Assembly (NCBI GenBank): GCA_002914845.1
Contig: JXTC01000030.1
Location: 918,337 to 982,336, forward strand
From: Trema orientale
Taxonomy: Eukaryota; Streptophyta; Magnoliopsida; Rosales; Cannabaceae
Reading direction: 5' to 3'
DNA: 64,000 nucleotides
Part shown: positions 1-10,766 of the stretch, piece by piece
Layout of the letters: each line of letters begins with the position of its first letter
How positions within the stretch are numbered: position 1 is the stretch's first letter
Translations under genes and position numbers: made by a program
The notes under the pieces: model-generated
Database searches by the model: none
Told to the model about the DNA's origin: nothing
What the model saw: the letters and a program-made list of their open reading frames with translations, nothing else

Positions 1-201
1 TCACAGACTCACAGTATGCTGCCAATTACTTATAGCTAGGATATATCGTGTCCATTGTTCTGGTACCTAGTTAGATATAGGCAGCCATTATGAGCTCTCT
101 AATTTCCACTAGTATGGGACCTATATAAATCTTATCGATGGTTTATCCAAGAAAAATTGCGATACTTTTTTGAAGTACTATATGGAAATATAAGAGTTTA
201 T
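1..201. other. AT-rich intergenic sequence
   Basis: No reading frame, RNA gene or repeat boundary that I can support is seen here. It ends at the left arm of an inverted-repeat element. Confidence 0.5.
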
Positions 202-808
202 GGCACAATGGTACTTGAACTACATAATTTATGGCAATTTGATCTTTAAAATTTAAATTGTGGCAATTAAGCCCACTTAATTTTCTAATTTAAAGTAATC
301 TGGTTCTTGAATTATTAAAATTAAAATTTGTTGTAAAATTTCTAACCAAAAACATACGTGGAGAGAACATTGTAGTATTTGAAAGTGTATTTAAAAGAAA
401 ATAAATTAAACAAAAGGGTTTACAAGGAAAAATGATATATTATCTGCATTTTTTAGAGTTATTGGAACTGCAGATTTAAAGGAAAGTTTTTGTTGCTCAT
501 TTTTATAATTAAAATTTCAGAATTATCTTTTAAATAAACTTTTAGATGCCACTACGTGCTTTTCATGTATAGCATCAGATGCCACCACCTATTGCTCATT
601 TCTATACTTGAAATTTCCTAATTATCTTTCAAATACTACCACGTACTTCTTACATGTGTTTTTGGTCAAAAATTTTACAATAAATTATAATTTAGATAGT
701 TTGGGATCAAATTGCTAAAAATCAGAAAATACATAGGCTTAATTGCTACAATTAAACTTTGAGACCAAATTACCACAAATTGAATATTACAGGAATTATT
801 TGTGCTAT
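202..808. mobile_element. Long inverted-repeat (foldback, MULE-like) non-autonomous element
   Basis: The left arm (about 202-360) and the right arm (about 652-805) are imperfect inverted copies of each other over roughly 150 bp. Shared blocks include ggcaattaagcc and ttgtaaaattt-accaaaaaca. The middle is AT-rich and contains a small direct repeat (the atgccac-acgtactt blocks near 546 and 585-650). No transposase is present. Long arms of this kind are typical of Mutator-like foldback MITEs, but I could not fix a target-site duplication, so the superfamily is an inference. Confidence 0.55.
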
Positions 809-1685
809 CAACCCAAAATATAAATATCTTTTATACTTTATTATTATTATAACAAAAATAATAATATTCTGCCACCGGCTAAAAAGTAGTTTATATAGAC
901 AGAAGTCCACAGATTTGAGAACTCAGTTGGAGGACCTGACCTTGTGCTGTTCCTAGGTCACCAATTAATTAAAATGAATTTGATAACTAATTATAAAGAT
1001 ATGGAGATTTCTACTATACAATCTTTGTTTTCGGCCCTATCACTACAATAATTTTATTGACCGTTAGATCTAAATAGACGACCTAGATAGCATGAGGTGC
1101 ACAAGGAGAATTATATGTCAAACAATGTATGATTATTACTTTTCGTTTGATAAAAATTAAATTTAAAAAAAAGTTTTGATAAAAATTAAATTTTAAAAAA
1201 AAAAGTTCTTCTCCTTTGTAGAAACGAGACTTAGGTTGAATATCCAGTTGACCAAAATCAAATCCATCTAAACATTACCAAATCTAATCGAAATAGTATC
1301 TAGATCTAAAGGAAGGCCGTGATCCATCTAACTGACCACCATGGGCAAATCTAGTGTCTTTTATTTCTCATATCTCATTCATCTTCTTCCTTTGGAAAAA
1401 AATCTAAAAATATTGCGTTGTGTTTTTTTTTTTCTTTTTTTTTTTTTTGCGCTTCAACAATACACGAAGGCCAAGCTTATTTCGGGTCTAAGTAGCGATT
1501 AGAGATGGGTTGTTTTATTTTTAGTCAAATCACCTTCCTCTCTTATCTCTCGCTATAGGCAGCACCGAATTTTATCATAAATTATCTTATATGCCTTTTT
1601 GATGAGATTTGAAATTTTTTTAAGAGTTCAAATCCAAACAAGTGTTTTCTTATTAATAAGAAATTTTTCGAATCAGTTTAAACTA
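809..1685. other. AT-rich intergenic sequence with homopolymer runs
   Basis: No gene is supported. Around 1130-1205 a short gataaaaattaaattt unit is repeated, and near 1425-1450 and 1680-1740 there are T- or A-rich tracts. The short open frames here are low-complexity and not credible genes. Confidence 0.5.
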
Positions 1686-2312
1686 AAAAAAAAAAATTCA
1701 GCCAAAAAAAAAAGAAAAGAAAAGAAAAAGAAACCAAAAAAAGCAATAGATAAGATCTTAAATCCACAATATCCAGAGACATAATATACAAATTACAATT
1801 TCAACATTGTAAATTGTTTTGCACTAGATCCATACCCATCAGGCGACACTCATATACTGAAATCGCTGAATCGATTTACTTTTGATGATTCTTTACATTC
1901 TTCTTCTTCTTTTCAAAAAGTCAAAACAAAAAAAAATTAAAAAATGTAGTTTAAATTGATATAAACGATGTTAAATGATGAAAAAGATGTTTTTAACCAG
2001 CTAATTAGAGCTTCATCTCAACCACAAGGTACAAAAAAGAATAAAGTTGTAGAAGAGAGATAGAAAGCAGAGAGAGTTGGAGAACAGCAGAAGAGGGAGG
2101 AGAGAGAGAATGCCTTTTTTTTCCATTTTAAGCTATGATTCAGCGTGGATAAAAACAGGCAAAGGCTTGTTTTCTGTGGGCCATCTTTCTACTCAGATGG
2201 ATTACCAACCGTTAACGACGGATTTATCCCTATGGTCATTTAACGGGGATGTATAGTAGAAGCTGCCATAAAAATATTCAAAAAAATATTCTTGTTCAAA
2301 GTAAAAAAAAAA

Positions 2313-2483
2313 GGCGCGTCTACAGTAGGGGCACCCCTACGTAGGACCCTGTCTATTCACTGTTGGATGGGAATCTGTATATAAATAGATTCTCCACAGA
2401 TTCCCGTTATTCCCCACAGATTCTTATCCAACGATAATTAAAGCATGATCTTACGTAGGGACGCCCCTATCGTAGCCATTCCC
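2313..2483 (+). mobile_element. Mutator-like MITE, copy A
   Basis: This 171-bp element has a GC-rich end (gcgtctacagtaggggc) and an inverted partner (acgcccctatcgtagcc). Inside it is a palindromic core where gttggatgggaatctgt pairs with acagattc-tatccaac. The corresponding place in the second copy of the duplication (about 4800-4812) lacks it, giving a natural empty site. The flanks are A-rich, so the target duplication is ambiguous here. The 9-bp duplication of the copy at 10931 supports a Mutator-like assignment. No protein is encoded. Confidence 0.75.
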
Positions 2484-2660
2484 TAAAAAATAGAAAAATT
2501 ATTCTTTGAAATCATGCCTTCTGAAAAATACTTTATTGGTAGAAAGACATTATTATATTCCTGATAATTTTTGGACCAAAAATAGAGAGAAATTATGAAT
2601 AACTAAAGTACAAAACATCACATCATAGCGCAATTTGTATGCTTTGAGGCCTAGAGGCTC

Positions 2661-2668
2661 TATAAAAG
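2661..2668 (+). promoter_or_regulatory. TATA box of the BURP gene (copy 1)
   Basis: TATAAAAG lies 106 bp upstream of the predicted start codon at 2767. A pyrimidine-rich leader (actccacatctttccagcc) follows, as expected for a plant core promoter. The identical box occurs in copy 2 at 4983-4990. Confidence 0.65.
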
Positions 2669-2766
2669 CGTGGCATACTCACCGCTCACTCCACATCTTT
2701 CCAGCCTTTCCATCTTTTTTCTACTACAATTAGCAAAACTTCGTTATAGTGCTTTGGCCTTATTCG

Positions 2767-5700
2767 ATGGAGTACTTTCGTCTTCTTTCCCTCTGTTCTT
2801 TGCTCTGTGTAAGTTTTAACAAATGCTCTCTCTCATAGAAATTTCACCTTTTCTTTTTTTGGTGGCCATAATTCGTACTAAATTTTAGAGTCGTTAGTAC
2901 AATATAAATAAAAAAAGGGCGCGTCTACAGTAGGGGCGTCCCTAAGTAGGGCCCTGTCTATTCACCGTTGGATGGGAATCTGTATATAAATAGATTCTCC
3001 ACAGATTCCCGTTATTCCCCACAGATTCCCATCCAACGATAATTAAGGCATGACCCTACGTAAGGACGCCTCTACCGTAACCATCCCCATAAAAATATAT
3101 ATATATATATATGCGTGCGTAAACTATATATAACATTTCAGCCAAAAAATAAAAAAATAAAAACATAACGATACTATTTGATTTTGCTGCAGCTTTCCAT
3201 GATTGGAAGATATGCTCTTGCGAGCAGCTGGGATATATGGCATGCCGCTTTACCAAATACTGAGATGCCAAAGTCTCTGTCCAATATTTTGCAGCCAGCG
3301 CCTGCAGGTTTGTATATATTCAGTCTAAAAGGTTGTATATGTTCAGTCTAAAATCAGTTGGTAACGCATTCTTCTTCGTCTTTAAGGGAAGATAGGGGAA
3401 TTATATCCTTTCACTAGTGTGTTTAGGAGAAGATATTTTTTATAACTCGGTACAAAATAGATTTTTTAGGCTATGTTAGGTACACTAGGACTCTGTATTG
3501 TATTAATTAAATATAATACTGTGTTTGGTTGTGCCTTTGTATTGTATTATTTAATACGACATCAAAATTTAATACAATACGAAAAGTATTATCTAATACA
3601 GAATAAAAGGTATGTATTACACTGTATTATATAATTTTAACTTTAACATAATATTGTACAATACTCATTCTCCTCATTTTTTCTATTCTTAATTTCTCTC
3701 TTATCATTTTCTCTCTTACATCACTTTTATCTTTTTCAGAAGTGGTATTTTTCTAAATAAATTTTTAAAAGTAGTATTTTTCTAAATTTATATCTAAAAA
3801 GTAGTTTTTTCGTAAATAAATTTTTTAAAAGTGGTAATTTGTTAGGTGGTATTTTTCTAAATATTTTTTAAAAATAGTATTTTTCTAAGTAAATTTTTAA
3901 AAATGATATTTTTCAAAATTAACTTTTTAATACAACATCTTAATACAAGTGCAAAACCAAACATAGTATGTAATAGAATAATATAATACAATACAATCCA
4001 ATACAATACATCACAATACAATACGGCGCACCGAACATGGCCTTAATGGTCAGTTTTATGCTGGATGCGATCTATATATCAAGTATAGTGAATCGAGTTT
4101 TACTCTACTTATATGATCGGTTTTATAGATATATGTATATTAGGCAACTGGCTAAAGAATTTGAAAAACGTAAGATAAAAATTCGGCCATTTTCCTAAAA
4201 GCCCTTGAGCACAACTTTCGGTTTTAAGTAAATTAGACAATCCAAGTTTAGGTACATTAGTCAAATNAAAAAAAAAAAAGAAAAGAAAAGAAAAAGAAAC
4301 CAAAAAAAGCAATAGATAAGATCTTAAACCCACAATATCCAGAGACATAATATACAAATTACAATTTCAACATTGTAAATTGTTTTGCAGTAGATCTATA
4401 CCCATTAGGCGACACTCATCTACTGAAATTGCTGAATCGATTTACTTTTGATGATTCTTTACATTCTTCTTCTTCTTTTCAAAAAGTCAAAACAAGAAAA
4501 ATTAAAAAATGTAGTTTAAATTGATATAAACGATATTAAATGATGAAAAGATGTTTTTAACCAGCTAATTAGAGCTTCATCTCAACCACAAGGTACAAAA
4601 ATGAATAAAGTTGCAGGAGAGAGATAGAAAGCAGATAGAATTGGAGAACAACAGAAGAGGGAGGAGAGAGCTTGTTTTTTGTGGGGCCATCTTTTTACTC
4701 AGATGGATTAGTATTACCAACCGTTAACTACGGATTTATCCTTATAGTCATTTAACGGGTTGTATAGTAGAAGCTGCCATAAAAATATTCTTATTTAAGT
4801 GAAAAAAAAAAATAGAAAAATTATTCTTCGAAACCATGCCTTCTGAAAAATACTTTATTGGTAGAAAGACATTATTATATTCCTGATAATTTTTGGACCA
4901 AAAATAGAGAGCAATTATGAATAAATAAAGTACAAAACATCACATCATAGCGCAATTTGTATGCTTTGAAGCCAAGAGGCTCTATAAAAGCGTGGCATAC
5001 TCACCGCTCACTCCACATCTTTCCAGCCTTTCCATCTTTTTCTACAACAATTAGCAAAACTTCGTTATAGTGCTTTGGCCTTATTCGATGGAGTACTTTC
5101 GTCTTCTTTCTCTGTTCTTTCCTCTATGTAAGTTTTAACAAATGCTCTCTCTCATGGAAATTTCACCTTTTCTTTTTTTGGTGGCCATAATTCGTACTAA
5201 ATTTTAGAGTCGTTAGTACAATATAAATTAAAAATATACATATATGCGTGCGTAAACTATAATATAAAACATTTCAGCCAAAAAATAAAAAAATAAAAAC
5301 ATAACGATACTATTTGATTTTGCGGCAGCTTTCCATGATTGGAAGATATGCTCTTGCGAGCAGCTGGGAGATATGGCATGCCGCTTTACCAAATACTGAG
5401 ATGCCAAAGTCTCTGTCCAATATTTTGCAGCCAGCGCCTGCAGGTTTGTATATATTCAGTCTAAAAGGTTGTATATGTTCAGTCTAAAATCAGTTGGTAA
5501 CGCATTCTTCTTCGTCTTTAAGGGAAGATAGGGGAATTATATCCTTTTAATAGTGTGTTTAGGAGAAGATATTTTTTATAACTCGGTACAAAATAGACTT
5601 TTTAGGCTATGTTTGGTACACTGTATAAGGACTCTGTATTGTATTAATTAAATATAATACTGTGTTTGGTTGTGCCTTTATATTGTATTATTTAATACGA

Positions 5701-8700
5701 CATCAAAATTTAATACAATACGAAAAATATTATCTAATACAGAATAAAATGTATGTATTACACTGTATTATATAATTTTAACTTTAACATAATATTATAC
5801 AATACTCACTCTCCTCACTTTTTCTTAATTTCTCTCTTATCACTTTCTCTCTCACATCACTTTATGTTTTTCAAAAGTGGTATTTTTCTAAATAAATTTT
5901 TAAAAGTGGAATTTTTCTAAATTTATATCTAAAAAGTGGTTTTTTCGTAAATAAATTTTTTAAAAGTGGTAATTTGTCAAGTGGTATTTTTCTAAATATT
6001 TCTTAAAAATAGTATTTTTCTAAGTAAATTTTTAAAATAATATTTTTTAAAATTAACTTTTTAATACAACATCTTAATACAAGTGCAAAATCAAACTAGT
6101 ATTATAATAGAATAATATAATACAATACAATTTAATACAATAAATCACAATACAGTACAATACGGCGCACTGAACATGACCTTAATGATCGGTTTTATGC
6201 TGGATGCGATCTGTATATCAAGTATAGTGAATCAAGTTTTACTCTACTTATATGATCGGTTTTATAGATATATGTATATTAGGCAACTGGCTAAAGAATT
6301 TGAAAAACGGAAGATAAAAATTCGGCCATTTTCCTAAAAGCCCTTGAGCACAACTTTCGGTTTTAAGTAAATTAGACAATCCAAGTTTAGGTACATTAGT
6401 CAAATTTAAGTCGAAATTTATTCTTTTTTCTTAAAAGAAAAAGGGGGCTCAAAAGTACCTTTGGTCAAAACCCTGTTCAAAACTTAAATATAAATAAAGA
6501 TTAAAAAAATGCCGGAAATGAAAAAAAAAAAACAAAGTCTTTTAGTGCAAAAAAGAATATGAAAAAAAATATTTACATAAAAAACAATCCACAAAAAATT
6601 TCATTTAATTGTTTTTTGGGCTTCTTTCAAAATTTGAGACTCAAAATACCAAAAATTGAAAAATATAGACTGATATTTTTGAAAAATCCTGGATTAGTTT
6701 AGAAAAATATTATTTTTTAAAAAGTTAGTATTAGAAAAATAACACTTTCTACAAATATTTAGAAAAATGCTATTTTTTTTCAAAATTGGTATGTTTCAAT
6801 GATATTCGAAATAACCAGTTAAATTACTTTGGGTAACTAATCCAGTTATTTGAAAAGGTGAAAATTACACCTAATACCCGTTTTTTAAAACTTCTTTCAA
6901 ACATACCCGTTTTTAAAACTTCTTCCAAAAATACCCGTTTTTACGGTCCACATTTCGTATGAAAAATATGAGTGGTCCATATTTACAATGTAAATTTTAT
7001 CCATGAGGTACACATTTCATGTGTAAAATATGAACGGTACACATTTCAAAATGTGTGCCAATTTTGAGTGTAAGTTTTATTCACGAAATGTGGACTGCGG
7101 TATACATTTAATATATGAAATATAGACCGCGGTCTACATTTCATGTGTAAAACAGTGGTGATCTACATTTCTCCAAAAAAGGTATAAAAACGGGTATTTA
7201 TGAAATAAAGATAAAAAAACGGGTATTTATGAAAATATGGTCTTAAAAACGGGTATTTATGAACTTTTCCCTATTTGAAGTAACTAATTAAGTTATGTCA
7301 GATAACTCAACTAAACTAGCTACTTTAAGTATCTTTGCCTCAAGTCGTACTCTAAATTGTATGTTTGACTTGGTTTTTGACTAAATTATTTTTGTTCTGT
7401 TATGTTTTGATTTTTACTAAATATTTTTGAGTCTAGTAGTTCTCTATGTAAACTAGAATTTGACGGGAGGGTTTGATCCTTTTCAAAAACTAAAAGGGGT
7501 TACCTATTTTAGCCAAAATCGAAAGATGTCTGTGGTTATCCCAGATTTTTTTATTATTATTTTTTTTTTTTGGGAATAGTTATTCCAGGTATATATTAAT
7601 CAGCCCAAATTACTAAGATTTTTATACTTTTCTACTTTTGGAAAATATATGATGCGTCATTTTTAAATTATTTAATGATCTTTAGTGATGTCAAAATGGG
7701 TTGTGTAGCTGGATTGGATTCTGTGATATGTGATAGAAAAATATGAATAGAAGATTTTATTTGGCATCAATGAAAAAAGAAGGAATTTTTTTTTAATAAA
7801 AACTAGAAATTATGGTTTTCTTTTACCTATCTCTAAGTCCAAGGGCCAAAACAATGGTTTCAAAAAACAATGAATGTTTAGCAAATGTTTTTTAGTTAAT
7901 AAAAATTGTTTTATAAAAATTAGAAATAATGAAAAGACATCTTTTTTCATACAAAAATTTATTTTAATTGAGACTTAGTTTAGATATAATTTTACAAATA
8001 ATTTCTTTTTAATACATAACAATTAGTAACTAACAATATCACAATCATTTAAAGGAAAGAAAAAAGATTACAGTATTAGAACAGTTAAATTTGAAATAAG
8101 AATCAACTATAAACATGATAATATTTGGCACAAGAGTTAAGCATAAGAATCAGCTATAGACATGATAATATTTGGCACAAGAGTTAAGCGAGATCCAAAA
8201 TAAGTATGACAAGAGATGCAAATAATATGATATAAAAAACAGTCAAGATTAAACACGAAAATATAAATATAATATTATAAACGGGCACGAAAACACTATA
8301 ATATTAGAAATATGCATGATTATGATTAAGAATAAAAATAACATAAATAAAAAAAACGACCACGATTATATACCAAAATAACATAATATCATAAATAACC
8401 ACTAAAACCAAAAAAAAAAAAAAAAAGGAAAAAAAAAAAGGGGGAAACAGAAGAAAGATATGATAGCCGTACGATCATAAACCTGTGCACTTTATGGACA
8501 CAAGACAACACATCACGAATTGACTGCGGTTGATTGTGCTAACTAGTACGACACGCCGTGATTAACATCACAACTGATATTTTGTTAATATTCTTGATGC
8601 AGTGAATGGATTTGTGGACATCGGCAAGAATGTTTTAAATCTAAACGACGAACTACGAGGAACTGCAGGAAAAGATGTCTATTTTTTTGACCAACCCATT

Positions 8701-9378
8701 CACAGAAAACGCATTGTCGTTCCTCATGATGTGACCACTTTTTTCACAGACACCGAACTTTACTCGGGCAAGAAAATGAAGCTCTACTTTCCTAAAACCA
8801 TAAACCAAGCCAATTTCTTGCCCCGTCAAGCCGCGGACTCCATACCCTTTTCGACTCAAAAGTTACCAGAAATTCTAAACCACTTTTCAGTGAAGCCGAA
8901 TTCGATAGAAGCAAAAATAATGAAACAAACAATCGGAGAATGCGAAGTACCGAGCATTAAAGGGGAGGTAAAGTTCTGTGCAACCTCCCTCGAATATTTG
9001 ATCGAGTTCAGCGTTTCGAGGCTTGGAAGACAAGTTCAGGTGCACTCAACGGAGGTGGTGAATGAGGGGACGAAGCAAGTATACAGGATTGCCCAGAACG
9101 GAGTGGAAAAAATAGGAGACAAATCGGTGATTTGCCACAAACAGAACTACGTTTATGCCGTGTTTTACTGTCACGAAGTTAATGCCACGAGGGCTTATTC
9201 GGTTTCGCTCGCAGCTTCTGACGGGACGAAGGCGAAGGCCGTGGCGGTTTGCCACACTGATACGAGGTTTTGGAGTCCTCAGCATTTAGCTTTTCAGGTC
9301 CTGAAAGTGAAGCCCGGAACTGTCCCTGTTTGCCATTTCCTTCCTAATGGCAACCTTATTTGGGTGACGTCATCCTAG
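2767..9378 (+). CDS. BURP domain protein, USP/BNM2-like, three exons
   Basis: Proposed exons are 2767-2808, 3193-3307 and 8603-9378, with GT-AG borders and matching phases (0, then 1), giving about 310 residues. BURP proteins are secreted or wall/vacuole-associated plant proteins linked to seed development and stress; the biochemical role of this subgroup is not settled. Exon 1 plus the start of exon 2 encode a hydrophobic signal peptide (core LLSLCSLLCLSMIG, likely cut after ALA). Exon 2 carries the conserved segment W-ALPNTEMPKSLSNILQP. Exon 3 holds the BURP domain: a VYFF motif, two conserved cysteines (ECEVP, KFCATS) and four CH pairs spaced CH-X10-CH-X25-CH-X25-CH, matching the family rule. 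There are no repeats between signal and domain, unlike RD22 or PG1-beta, hence USP/BNM2-like. Copy 2 of exon 1 is frame-shifted, so I use copy 1. Intron 2 is then unusually long (5.3 kb). If the duplication is an assembly artefact the true intron is shorter. Confidence 0.75.
2917..3088 (+). mobile_element. Mutator-like MITE, copy B (in BURP intron 1)
   Basis: This 172-bp member of the same family as 2313-2483 is in the same orientation and shares the core palindrome. It sits in intron 1 of copy 1 and is absent from the matching intron of copy 2 (about 5228-5235), where ataaattaaaaatata is uninterrupted. Flanks ataaaaaaa and ataaaaata fit a 9-bp target duplication with one mismatch. Confidence 0.8.
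3469..4042 (+). mobile_element. Harbinger/Tourist-like MITE in duplication copy 1
   Basis: The ends are inverted (ggctatgttaggtac at the left; the reverse of gcaccgaacatggcc at the right) and flanked by TTA at 3466-3468 and 4043-4045, the PIF/Harbinger target. Subterminal runs of aatacaatac pair across the element. The interior (about 3745-3930) has a degenerate tandem repeat of about 35 bp built on gtatttttctaaataaattttt. It is present in both copies of the tandem duplication, so it was inserted earlier. No transposase is encoded. Confidence 0.75.
5088..5443 (+). pseudogene. Second copy of BURP exons 1 and 2 (exon 1 frame-shifted)
   Basis: Exon 1 copy (5088-5127) keeps ATGGAGTACTTTCGTCTTCT and a GTAAGT donor but is 2 nt shorter than the copy at 2767-2808. 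The frame into exon 2 is lost and unspliced reading soon meets a stop. Exon 2 copy (5329-5443) is complete, with the same phase and only a D-to-E change in the SSWDIW segment. An internal ATG at codon 3 of exon 2 could start a protein without most of the signal peptide. As exon 2 here lies nearer to exon 3, splicing from exon 1 copy 1 to exon 2 copy 2 would also give an intact frame. Confidence 0.7.
5605..6181 (+). mobile_element. Harbinger/Tourist-like MITE in duplication copy 2
   Basis: This is the duplicate of the element at 3469-4042, with TTA flanks (5602-5604 and 6182-6184), the same inverted ends and the same internal repeats of about 35 bp. Its presence in both copies places its insertion before the duplication, or before the two haplotypes split. 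Confidence 0.75.
6406..6851. other. AT-rich intron sequence (BURP intron 2)
   Basis: No gene is seen. Around 6690-6800 there are diverged copies of the ttagaaaaat-tattttt motif that also fills the Harbinger-like MITEs, possibly a remnant of one. Confidence 0.4.
6852..7275. mobile_element. Inverted-repeat MITE with atacccgttttt arms
   Basis: The left side has three spaced copies of atacccgttttta-aacttctt (6872-6945) and the right side three inverted copies (aaaaacgggtatttatgaa, 7185-7265). The centre contains direct and inverted repeats of tccacatttcatgtgtaaaa. It is non-coding. The arrangement indicates a non-autonomous inverted-repeat element in BURP intron 2; the superfamily is not determined. 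Confidence 0.55.
7276..8602. other. AT-rich remainder of BURP intron 2
   Basis: There is no coding signal. Around 8075-8190 a unit of about 64 bp (aagaatcagctata-catgataatatttggcacaagagttaag) occurs twice in tandem. A-rich tracts lie at 8405-8445. The intron ends at a canonical acceptor (cttgatgcag) before 8603. Confidence 0.45.
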
Positions 9379-10506
9379 AAATATAAATATAAATATGCAT
9401 ATATAAATATATATGTATGTGTATATATATTGATGTCTTGTGCTTGACGTCTGTCATTATAATTAGCTGTTTAATTATTGTCTAGTATAGAAGTGTGAAG
9501 TTCCTGTGGCCTAGTTAAGCATTAATGCTTGTTTGTGTTTGGAGTATGTCGAGGGATGATGTAACTGTTACGTATGTATATATTGTTTTCATATGTGTTT
9601 GAATATACATATAATGACCTTATGTATGTGATAAATCAGCTGATATCGCCTTTTAAACATATGAAAATATGTTAATGTAAAACCCCAAATTTTATTGGGA
9701 TTTTATTGAGATTTAATTAAACTTTTGTTGCTTAAAAATTAAAATCGTAATTACAAACATGAGGGAATTTTAAAATTTTCTTTTAGACTACAGAGTAGTA
9801 CAGCATAAAGCTAAATTTTGGAAATTTGAATATTCGCATGTTAAACTAGTTTAGTTCATTTAAACGAGATATCGTGGTTTTGTAAATAAAGCTATTGTGC
9901 GAAAGGAAGAATTACGTTGAAAAGTTTCCAATTTTTTATGGTGAAATTGTGATTTTAAGAATGTTTGTGCTCATTATATAATCATGCACTTTGGTCAAAG
10001 CCTTCTTTTTGAATAATGAATTGTATGCTTCCATTTGGCATTACAGCCGCTTCAAAATGCTGACACTACAAAGAAATGTACGTGACCACACGAGATTCAA
10101 GGATGGATAGCTCAACCAATATTTAGATAATTATAATTTGAACTAAGATAATTAATTCAAATTTAGATAATTTACTTTATTTTAGATAATTCAAGTGATA
10201 TCATGCTACATGAGATGGTGTATGTAATCACAAATGACTCGGAATTTTTTCTTATAAATATGAGTCTTCAATCATATTTTTGAACAGTCTCATAATCATG
10301 TAATTTTGCTAAGCCAGAAAGATAGTTCTCTATATATATAAATTATATAGATATAAAATAAACAACAATAGATGTAAGTCATATTTTTTAGGCTAAACCA
10401 CTTGAAATTTGTCGTTTTTTTTATTTTTTTGTCTGTCATTGCACGCACTATGGTTGTATTCTGTCTGTTAAGCCAGAAAGATAGTTCTATATATATATAT
10501 ATATAT
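9379..10506. other. BURP 3' flank and intergenic sequence
   Basis: Downstream of the BURP stop is an AT-rich 3' region with tatataaatatat-type sequence (to about 9630), plausibly the 3' UTR and poly(A) zone. The rest shows no gene. About 10355-10470 is a segment (acaatagatgtaagtcat onwards) that recurs at 12826-12920, and agccagaaagatagttct recurs at 10305 and 10472. Confidence 0.45.
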
Positions 10507-10766
10507 ATGGAGAAGCAAAGGGTTGATGATTTGAGGCATGGTTCCATACCAAATATTGCGGACAAGGTTCACGAGGCAATTTCACAGGTGACTAATGAGC
10601 CCCATTTCCTGGATTTGATTGATTGGATCGAGTGTCACAGGCCTGGGCTGATGCTGTCAAGGGTTGTGTTGGGCCAGGGAGGCCCAGCCCTTGTTTTATC
10701 ATCCGGGAGAAGGTTTCCAGTGGCTGAGTTGGACTTTGAGTCCGCTAGTCCAGTTCTTGGAACAGT
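10507..10766 (+). pseudogene. C-terminal fragment of a BAHD acyltransferase gene
   Basis: The open frame reads IADKVHEAISQVTNEPHFLDL, then IDWIECHRPGLML, GGPALVLSSGRRFPVAELDF and SASPVLGTV. This matches the C-terminal part of plant BAHD acyltransferases (acyl-CoA-dependent enzymes acylating alcohols or amines), where the SSGRRFPV-DFG(F/W)G segment is structural. Here DFGFG reads DFESA, so the conserved glycines are lost. The N-terminal half with the catalytic HxxxD is absent. On the left the frame runs into a TA microsatellite, and on the right it is cut by a MITE at about 10757-10766. Only about 85 residues remain of a family of about 430. The match is from memory of the family. Confidence 0.6.

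Larger units (their letters stand above)
1690..4266 (+). repeat. Tandem duplication, copy 1 (BURP promoter, exons 1-2 and part of intron 2)
   Basis: This stretch is repeated in direct orientation at 4268-6405. Matching landmarks are the agaaaccaaaaaaagcaa start, the TATA box, exon 1, exon 2, a Harbinger-like MITE, and an end block reading gtacattagtcaaat at both 4252-4266 and 6391-6405. Copy 1 is longer because it holds two Mutator-like MITEs (2313-2483 and 2917-3088) and about 55 bp near 2100-2160 that copy 2 lacks. The join between the copies is an N at 4267. It may be a true duplication or two allelic contigs joined in series. Confidence 0.85.
4268..6405 (+). repeat. Tandem duplication, copy 2
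   Basis: This is the second direct copy of 1690-4266, beginning immediately after the N at 4267 and ending at gtacattagtcaaat. It lacks both Mutator-like MITEs and about 55 bp present in copy 1, and shows scattered substitutions and small indels. It contains its own TATA box (4983-4990), a broken exon 1 and an intact exon 2. Confidence 0.85.

Noticed and set aside
1599-1784. Lysine-rich + strand frame
   Set aside because: It is made by an A-rich tract at the start of the tandem duplication, with no coding character.
8653-9285. Minus-strand open frames under the BURP exon
   Set aside because: They overlap the clear BURP coding exon with its conserved CH pairs and have no support of their own.
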